DNA from: an uncultured Planctomycetaceae bacterium | GTDB taxonomy: Bacteria; Planctomycetota; Planctomycetia; Pirellulales; Pirellulaceae | NCBI GenBank assembly: GCA_937967665.1 | Contig: CALBSZ010000135.1 | Span: 1-37,665 of the forward strand | Length of the DNA: 37,665 bases | Direction: 5' to 3' | In this document: positions 35,001 to 37,665 of the stretch, in pieces | How positions within the stretch are numbered: the stretch's first letter is position 1 | Layout: each line of letters begins with the position of its first letter | Notes under the pieces: model-generated | What the model was told of the DNA's origin: nothing | Seen by the model: the letters and a program-made list of their open reading frames with translations, nothing else | Databases searched by the model: none | Made by a program: the position numbers and the translations under genes

Positions 35001-35719
35001 ACGGCTAGATCGTCGACCGATCCGTCAAAGTCGCGATTGTCTCCACAGCAGTCGTCGTAACCGATGTACCACGGCCCGTTCGACGCGCCGGCTATGGTGC
35101 TGCTCAGATTGGCGTCGCCGGAAACGTCGTCGGTGCGCGTCAGCACGCCATTGACATACTGCTTGTGCGTTTTCGCCGTACCGTCCCAAACCAGGCCGAT
35201 GTGAACCCAGCCAGCCGCCGGCGAAAGAACGCCGTCGGCCGAATCAAAGCCGGGGCCATCGACTCGGGAGTCCAGCCGTTCATTGCCGTTGTTCTCGATC
35301 GCCAAACCCCAGCTGTTGTTCGTCTGGCCATTGAAGTTTCGCGTCATGAAGATGCCGTTGTAGCCGGAGCTACTCTGAGTATTCGGATCCACCCACATCG
35401 AAATCGACAGGCCAGCGACGCCGTTGAGCTGATTCAGGGATGAAAGCTGAAAGTAGTTGTCGGCGGCGGCGCCTCCCGTATCCGCCAAAGTGGCAGCTCC
35501 ACCAATCTGCCCCGACGACGACCAGGTCAGATTCGCACTCGTGCCGTTCTGCCAGATACCGTTGTTGCCGCTGATGCTGTCCGCGGCAACTCCTCCCGAA
35601 GTTTCGTCAAACGTATAGTGGCCGACGAGCGTCGCTAACAGTTGTCTCATTTCCAAGCATTCCACACCGTATCGGCGAAGACGACGACGTAGCACACGAC
35701 GATGGCGATGTGAAAGCAT
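29015..35719 (-). CDS. Giant LamG/Ig-like/cadherin-like/RTX surface protein with LEPR-XLL-like signal
   Basis: A 2,234-residue protein from ATG 35719 (an upstream TTG at 35737 is less likely). The basic N-terminus with VECLEMRQLLA resembles the LEPR-XLL motif of planctomycete surface proteins. Domain order: LamG-type lectin domain 1 (about 32-262); Ig-like (about 275-385); two 404-residue repeats (from 387 and 791), each LamG, a 65-residue linker module and an SbsA-type Ig-like domain; a partial third (1195-1488) with LamG and module only; two related Ig-like domains with AFSEN/ELSES wording; another SbsA-like Ig (about 1720-1830); a cadherin-like domain (about 1833-1936, VNENSGVGTS); and RTX calcium-binding repeats (about 2000-2150, GGxGxDxxx). 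Probably an exported, calcium-stabilised adhesin or matrix protein. Large plus-strand open frames inside it are antisense shadows. Confidence 0.93.
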   Translation of the reverse strand: MLSHRHRRVLRRRLRRYGVECLEMRQLLATLVGHYTFDETSGGVAADSISGNNGIWQNGTSANLTWSSSGQIGGAATLADTGGAAADNYFQLSSLNQLNGVAGLSISMWVDPNTQSSSGYNGIFMTRNFNGQTNNSWGLAIENNGNERLDSRVDGPGFDSADGVLSPAAGWVHIGLVWDGTAKTHKQYVNGVLTRTDDVSGDANLSSTIAGASNGPWYIGYDDCCGDNRDFDGSVDDLAVFSDVVTDAEMMDIYNGGLLNLNIQQVLGAPQLESVLRQSPMSRTTNAANVTFRVAFSEDVQNFDPADLEATGSATAGVSIDSVTAVGGNDALYDVVVSGIDTSTSGTLGLSIVGSHNIEDVFGNPLITTTPTGSAEEFNIQGNGLQSIIGHWAFDESAGTTASDSINGNDGEDIPAGNAPTWVAGQIGNAANLDGTTNFIVNEITQLDGTSSFTIAGWFNAPNAQSTGYEGVFVTRTFDEAGLDADQNYGFSWEGNSTARHIDARSSGAAFDSPDAAGSTWRHVIQTFDFAADISNVYIDGTFAGSIAIPAAATGVADSGSWLFGDDSCCGGREIDASLDDFAMFNNIVDPAEIAAVHGLGLFSNIAVTDTKIQDILAMTTAGQTVANVGPNAHTWEYVSGLTGPVGTTGGTVAAGTAFIVLDSSGNGLQIVVDLTPPVLQSLTPADDSVDVAFNTNLELTFDTNVQKGTGNVTIHLASDDSVVETIDINGSNVSINGTTVTIDPANDLLQSTAYYVQVPGSAIEDTAANAFAGITGTSAWNFTTADPLASLIGHWPFDEAAGTTAFDTVNGNDALDVAGGSSPTWSAGLIGNAATLDGGTNFIVNEVTQIDGVTAFTIAGWFNVPNAQDTGYEGIYVTRTLDEVGANTDRNYGFSSEGNSTARHVDARASNAAFDSVDVPGSAWHHVVQTFDFGAHVSRVYIDGEFAGTVAIPPAATGVSDSGSWLFGDDSCCGNREIAGSLDDFAMFDNTISVAEIAAIHGLGRFSQVAVDSPKIVEALGLDTPAQTVTGVGPDGHTWEYVSGLAGGAGVTGGSVAGNDAFIVLDASGNGIRIVPDTTPPVVQTLVPADDSTAVSISTDLALTFDSNVQAGTGSVTIRLASDDTVVDTIDITGGNVTFSGPTVNINPTNNLAKGTEYYVEIPGSAITDAAGNAFAGVAGTTAWNFTTADHLASIIGHWTFDEASGVIAADSINGNNGIDVAGGSSPTWGTGIIGNAASLDGGTNFIVNEITQLDSVAEFAIAGWFNAPNAQSTGYEGVFVTRTLDEAGLDADQNYGFSSEGNNTARHIDARASGLAFDSPDVPGSTWHHVVQTFDFAASISNVYINGEFAGSITIPAAATGVADSGSWLFGDDSCCGGREINATLDDFAMFSSVVDPNEVAAVHGLGRFSGVNINDAKIKDILKLDTVGQSVTDVGPTGHKWDYVAGLVGDVGATGGSVATADAYIVLDASGNGIQIDLDIVPPTVDSITAPAMTYVENDTILFTVAFSENVTLSGAGDSSILLDLGGTMVTATHVGSVSGTNLTYAYTVVSGQEDADGVEVVADSLQLLSGATLQDDAGNDATLTHGGAALSNVLVDAVRPTVVSITGSAVPTVHIVGDTLAVSVELSESVTLSAAGDAQLIADIGGTNVTLTHAGSVAGATLTFSSVLPTGLNDSDGVDVTANTLQLLNGATLRDAAGNDAILVPSLANLANDQVDTAAPMISTLSPSDDAVSVAVNAQLIITFDQTIQAGSGDIRIGDDSNAATFETFPIGSVGISGSVLTITPTTNFNGGTDYHVEVDASAILDSSGNSFSGIADAATWNFTTVEPNLAPTVDDQTFSVNENSGVGTSVGTTAATDPNAGDPLSFTVTGGTGQSVFNVHPASGQITVADPLALDFETNMSFSLDVQVTDSGLLSDTATITVNVNDLNETGGPLDVFVDMSGNLIVQANDGQSHAIILHAGNAGSVLVRIDDTTHGPFYVPSGTAVVTTGDGPDRITMAGNLPGICGQIDAGHGDNYVAGGTCGDSITTGNGRDVILGGSGGDNINAGGGDDKVDGGTGDDTILGGAGSDELLGFLGDDFISGGDGDDRIAGGDGSDFLHGDAGNDIVSGGNGDDVLLGDLGSDTLFGRQGRDVLVGGSGRDNLQGNGDDDVLAGGSTTNDDLAMRNVATIWFNNSNDFVTRMALVLPALSAAGDGSPDGLTGHTGTDLFVADGPDNLQFRGDDAVRFV
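31256..32137 (-). repeat. Partial third unit of the internal duplication
   Basis: Contains LamG and the 65-residue module and stops before the Ig-like domain, where the sequence passes into a different Ig-like type. Its LamG part is closer to unit 1 than to unit 2 at protein level (shared AQSTGYEGVFVTRT and LDADQNYGFS). Confidence 0.75.
32138..33349 (-). repeat. 1212-bp internal duplication, unit 2
   Basis: Same module order and exact length as unit 1. At the protein level units 1 and 2 are highly similar, and DNA identity is visibly lower, pointing to an older duplication under selection. Confidence 0.8.
33350..34561 (-). repeat. 1212-bp internal duplication, unit 1
   Basis: Approximate boundaries set from the GHWxFDE motif. 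Encodes LamG, the 65-residue module and an Ig-like domain. The same anchor recurs exactly 1212 bases later in units 2 and 3. Confidence 0.8.
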
Positions 35720-35916
35720 AATGTGAGCTCGCTGCAAGGTGGCTGGGTCCGAACGGAACTACGGAACCGATCACCAGGAGGTCGATTACGGCTCCAAAGT
35801 ACAGTCTAAGAGAGCGGCGACCGAAATGCCATAAACGCCACGGGGGTTTTCCAGAAAGGCGAGATCTTTTCTGGTCGGTCCTTCCCGGGGGTTCGTCGCC
35901 TGACCGTCGCCGCAGG

Positions 35917-36204
35917 TCAGGTCCGTGAGTCATCGTCGTCCGCCGGCACATCTTGCGGTGTGCCCGTCTTGCTCTTGGTGATTCGCGACAGACCCAGTAG
36001 CAGGAAAATGGGGTATTGGAACAGAAGGAGCAGGCCGATGACAAGGGTCACGCCCACGATCCACAAGAACGAATAGCCCAGCAGGATACGGCCACCGGGG
36101 ACGACCAGGAACACGCAGATGATCGTGACAAATAGCAAAAGTGCCAGCAGTGAGAACGTCAACCGATACTTCGACGTCCGGTTTTCGGCTAGCGGATCGG
36201 TCAT
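35917..36204 (-). CDS. Small two-helix membrane protein beside the flotillin-like gene
   Basis: A 95-residue protein with two predicted membrane helices (about 14-33, LTFSLLALLLFVTIICVFLV, and 41-71), a short basic/polar N-terminus and an acidic C-terminal tail (DVPADDDDSRT). No family is recognised. It starts 18 bases after the stop of the SPFH protein on the same strand, so the two are almost certainly co-transcribed. By position it resembles the small membrane proteins that accompany flotillins (such as NfeD types), but I see no NfeD OB-fold. It may be a partner or anchor of the SPFH assembly (inference). Confidence 0.7.
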   Translation of the reverse strand: MTDPLAENRTSKYRLTFSLLALLLFVTIICVFLVVPGGRILLGYSFLWIVGVTLVIGLLLLFQYPIFLLLGLSRITKSKTGTPQDVPADDDDSRT

Positions 36205-36222
36205 GCGACGTCGCCCCGCAGT

Positions 36223-37341
36223 TTACTTGCCGTTCCCGTTTCCATTGCCGTTCGCATTGCCGGTACCATTCGTAGCCCCATTTCCGGTTGCCGAAGGGGC
36301 TGCCAGCACGCGCGCGGGTTCACGGCTCTTGCGAACTCGGCGATTCTTTGCCTGACCGCTTAAGTCCTCCGCAGATTCCGTAACGGCCGTGGCATCGGCG
36401 GCCTGCGTCGCGGCCCTGGGCAGCGTCGCGGCCAGCGTCTGGGCGGAGTCGTCAGCGAGCGCGTCCAGCTTGTCCCAAAGGACCCAAGGCTGCGCGGCTT
36501 GAACACCGCCGCATGTTTCGAACATGACCTTCAATCCGGCCGCTTTCTCTTCCAGTTGCTTGCGATAACCCTGAGCCTCGGCAAACATGGCGGACGTAAT
36601 CGCTTCGGCCTCCAATTGGATTTCAGCACGACGGCGGTCGAACTGCTGTTGCGTTTCACGATCCTCGGCCTGCCACTCACTTTCCTGCTGCACTTCCTCC
36701 ATCGGACGCTGCGCTTCGTAGATCATTTTCGCCGCCGCCTGCTGCCCAATTGATTCTATGTACCCGTTGTCGTCCGACAAGTCGGCCACGGAGAAACTCA
36801 ACAACTGCAGGCCCAGCTCGTGAAGCGCCTGAGCGGAAGACTGCCGGCAGTGCTCCACCAGGGTTTCGCGGTCGTCCACGATGTCACGAATTGTCAGTGA
36901 ACTGATGACCGTCCATATTTGCCCCGTGATGACGTCCGCGGCATATTGGTTGATCGTTTCCACGCGGAGTTTTGCCAGTCGCATGGAGGCCGCGCAAAGT
37001 TGGTGTTCCTCCGTCCCGACAGCCACCAGCGCCGTGGCCGACAAGTTCACACGCAGGTTGTCCGCCGACGAAGAACTGCATACGGGAATCTCAACACGGA
37101 CCGGTTCCAGAGACAGCCGCGTGCACGCTTGCCACGGCCAGACGAACCCACCACGACTGACCATGGCACGGAGTCCCCGATTCTTTGCATGAACCACCAG
37201 CGCCTCGTGGCTCGTGCAGCGCCGGTACGACGCCAGGGCCAGGACAAGGGCGACGAATGTGAGGATCAAAACGAGTCCGCCACCGGCCGTGATCCAAGAC
37301 ATGTCTGAAATCTGTTCCCAAACGGAATGTGCGATAAGCAC
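36223..37341 (-). CDS. Flotillin-like SPFH-domain protein
   Basis: A 372-residue membrane-associated protein. One N-terminal membrane helix (about 18-38, ITAGGGLVLILTFVALVLALASY) precedes an SPFH/Band 7 domain (about 45-200; EALVVHAKNRGLRAMVSRGGFVWPW, with VEIPV strand). A Glu/Ala-rich coiled-coil stretch follows (about 205-275, QQQFDRRRAEIQLEAEAITSAMFAEAQGYRKQLEEKAAG), typical of flotillins, and ends in a low-complexity Gly/Asn tail (NGTGNANGNGNG). Flotillins form large membrane rings or scaffolds that organise proteins and lipids. The start is GTG 37341 (no ATG fits), well supported by AAGGAG six bases upstream. A small membrane protein gene follows by 18 bases. The tail's six-base repeats (36228-36260) may vary in length. 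Confidence 0.85.
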   Translation of the reverse strand: MLIAHSVWEQISDMSWITAGGGLVLILTFVALVLALASYRRCTSHEALVVHAKNRGLRAMVSRGGFVWPWQACTRLSLEPVRVEIPVCSSSSADNLRVNLSATALVAVGTEEHQLCAASMRLAKLRVETINQYAADVITGQIWTVISSLTIRDIVDDRETLVEHCRQSSAQALHELGLQLLSFSVADLSDDNGYIESIGQQAAAKMIYEAQRPMEEVQQESEWQAEDRETQQQFDRRRAEIQLEAEAITSAMFAEAQGYRKQLEEKAAGLKVMFETCGGVQAAQPWVLWDKLDALADDSAQTLAATLPRAATQAADATAVTESAEDLSGQAKNRRVRKSREPARVLAAPSATGNGATNGTGNANGNGNGNGK

Positions 37342-37665
37342 GCTTAACTCCTTTTAAACGTATGATCTGCAAGCAGGCGGTGGTTCGTTGCCCGCGGCAC
37401 GCGCATCGTACGCATCCCTGACGGTCACGCCGACTGTCTCTTGTCTGAGGGTCGCGGATTGTAGCACTACAACGAGCGCACAGGAACGTGAGATTCGGGG
37501 GTTGCTAGCTTTGCGAATACCCGCCGCGCAGGATGACCGTGGTCGACCGCAGCAGTTCACGATCAGAGGAAAAGTAGGCAGCGCCAGGTTTCGTCGCCAT
37601 ACAAGCTCGAAGCGCAAGCGAGCGGGGCACGTACGTCCGGACACACTTGCTCGCGCTGCGTGCTT
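37342..37665. other. Intergenic region at window end with two palindromic repeats
   Basis: Upstream of the flotillin-like gene and continuing past the window. It holds a short hairpin TTGTAG-CA-CTACAA (37459-37472), related to the CTGTAGcactagtaCTACAG palindrome at 28856-28876, and the 89-bp element copy B (37577-37665). The GGGGGTTGCTAGC motif at 37498-37510 resembles the 2407/2584 repeats in reverse. A minus-strand open frame here is not convincing. Confidence 0.5.
37577..37665 (-). repeat. 89-bp dispersed palindromic element, copy B (inverted)
   Basis: Reverse-complement match of 28907-28995. It reaches the window edge, so the true element may be longer. The shared core is GCTCGAAGCGCAAGCGAG. 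I recall this wording as common in planctomycete intergenic DNA, but cannot verify that here. Confidence 0.82.

Noticed and set aside
28907..37665. Composite transposon flanked by inverted repeats
   Set aside because: No transposase or target-site duplication is seen between or beside the copies, and a third copy lies elsewhere, which fits a dispersed intergenic repeat.

Overview
The window looks like a chromosomal piece of a planctomycete, probably of the Pirellula/Rhodopirellula kind. This is inferred from gene content rather than from a marker gene. The signs are a DUF1501 Tat-exported protein, a very large secreted protein joining FG-GAP/VCBS repeats to a PVC-type heme-binding CxxCH domain, several Tat-signal Gfo/Idh/MocA oxidoreductases and sugar isomerases/epimerases, and a 2,234-residue LamG/Ig/RTX adhesin-like protein with an N-terminal LEPR-XLL-like motif. 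Genes are GC-rich, lie on both strands in short units and are separated by repeat-bearing gaps. I saw no tRNA, rRNA, CRISPR array, transposase or phage gene.

Layout. 1-936 (-) is the N-terminal three quarters of lysA, cut by the window edge. 1208-2194 (-) is a secreted planctomycete protein of unknown function. 2723-5081 (+) holds an SGNH hydrolase and a DUF1501 protein. 5176-5403 (-) is a small conserved-looking protein with its own terminator. 5899-11034 (+) holds a YjbQ-family protein, a double zinc-ribbon/proline-rich/tail-anchored protein, a solitary LptF/LptG-type permease and a Wzx-like flippase; the last two suggest envelope glycolipid or polysaccharide export. 11292-12390 (+) pairs a hemerythrin-like protein with an Rcp1-type response regulator.

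12569-15049 (+) is a sugar isomerase/epimerase followed 13 bases later by a Gfo/Idh oxidoreductase that is frameshifted. 15069-16955 (-) is a translationally coupled pair, a second hemerythrin-like protein and protoporphyrinogen oxidase. It diverges from a radical SAM/SPASM protein of the heme-related TIGR04053 type (17159-18265, +). A SyrP/TauD-like iron dioxygenase (18409-19422, +) follows and overlaps tail-to-tail with a second sugar isomerase (19403-20332, -). The large FG-GAP/PVC/HEAT/cytochrome c protein (20486-25183) and an intact Gfo/Idh oxidoreductase (25421-26749, with a strong terminator) come next, then purH (27036-28604).

From 28597 to the end the window is marked by repeats. A nested palindromic REP/MITE-like element follows purH. 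An 89-bp element lies in inverted orientation at 28907-28995 and 37577-37665, with a decayed third copy at 25188. Between the inverted copies lie the giant LamG/RTX gene (29015-35719, -), which contains internal 1212-bp (404-codon) tandem duplications, and a flotillin-like SPFH protein with a small two-helix membrane partner (35917-37341, -).

The most interesting parts are: (i) the iron/heme neighbourhood 11292-19422 (two hemerythrins, PPO, heme-type radical SAM, Fe(II)/2-oxoglutarate enzyme, response regulator), (ii) the giant gene's exact-length segmental duplications with an unrecognised 65-residue module and a vicinal-cysteine LamG variant, (iii) the frameshifted oxidoreductase, and (iv) the palindromic repeat families. 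No clearly new defence or mobile system is visible.
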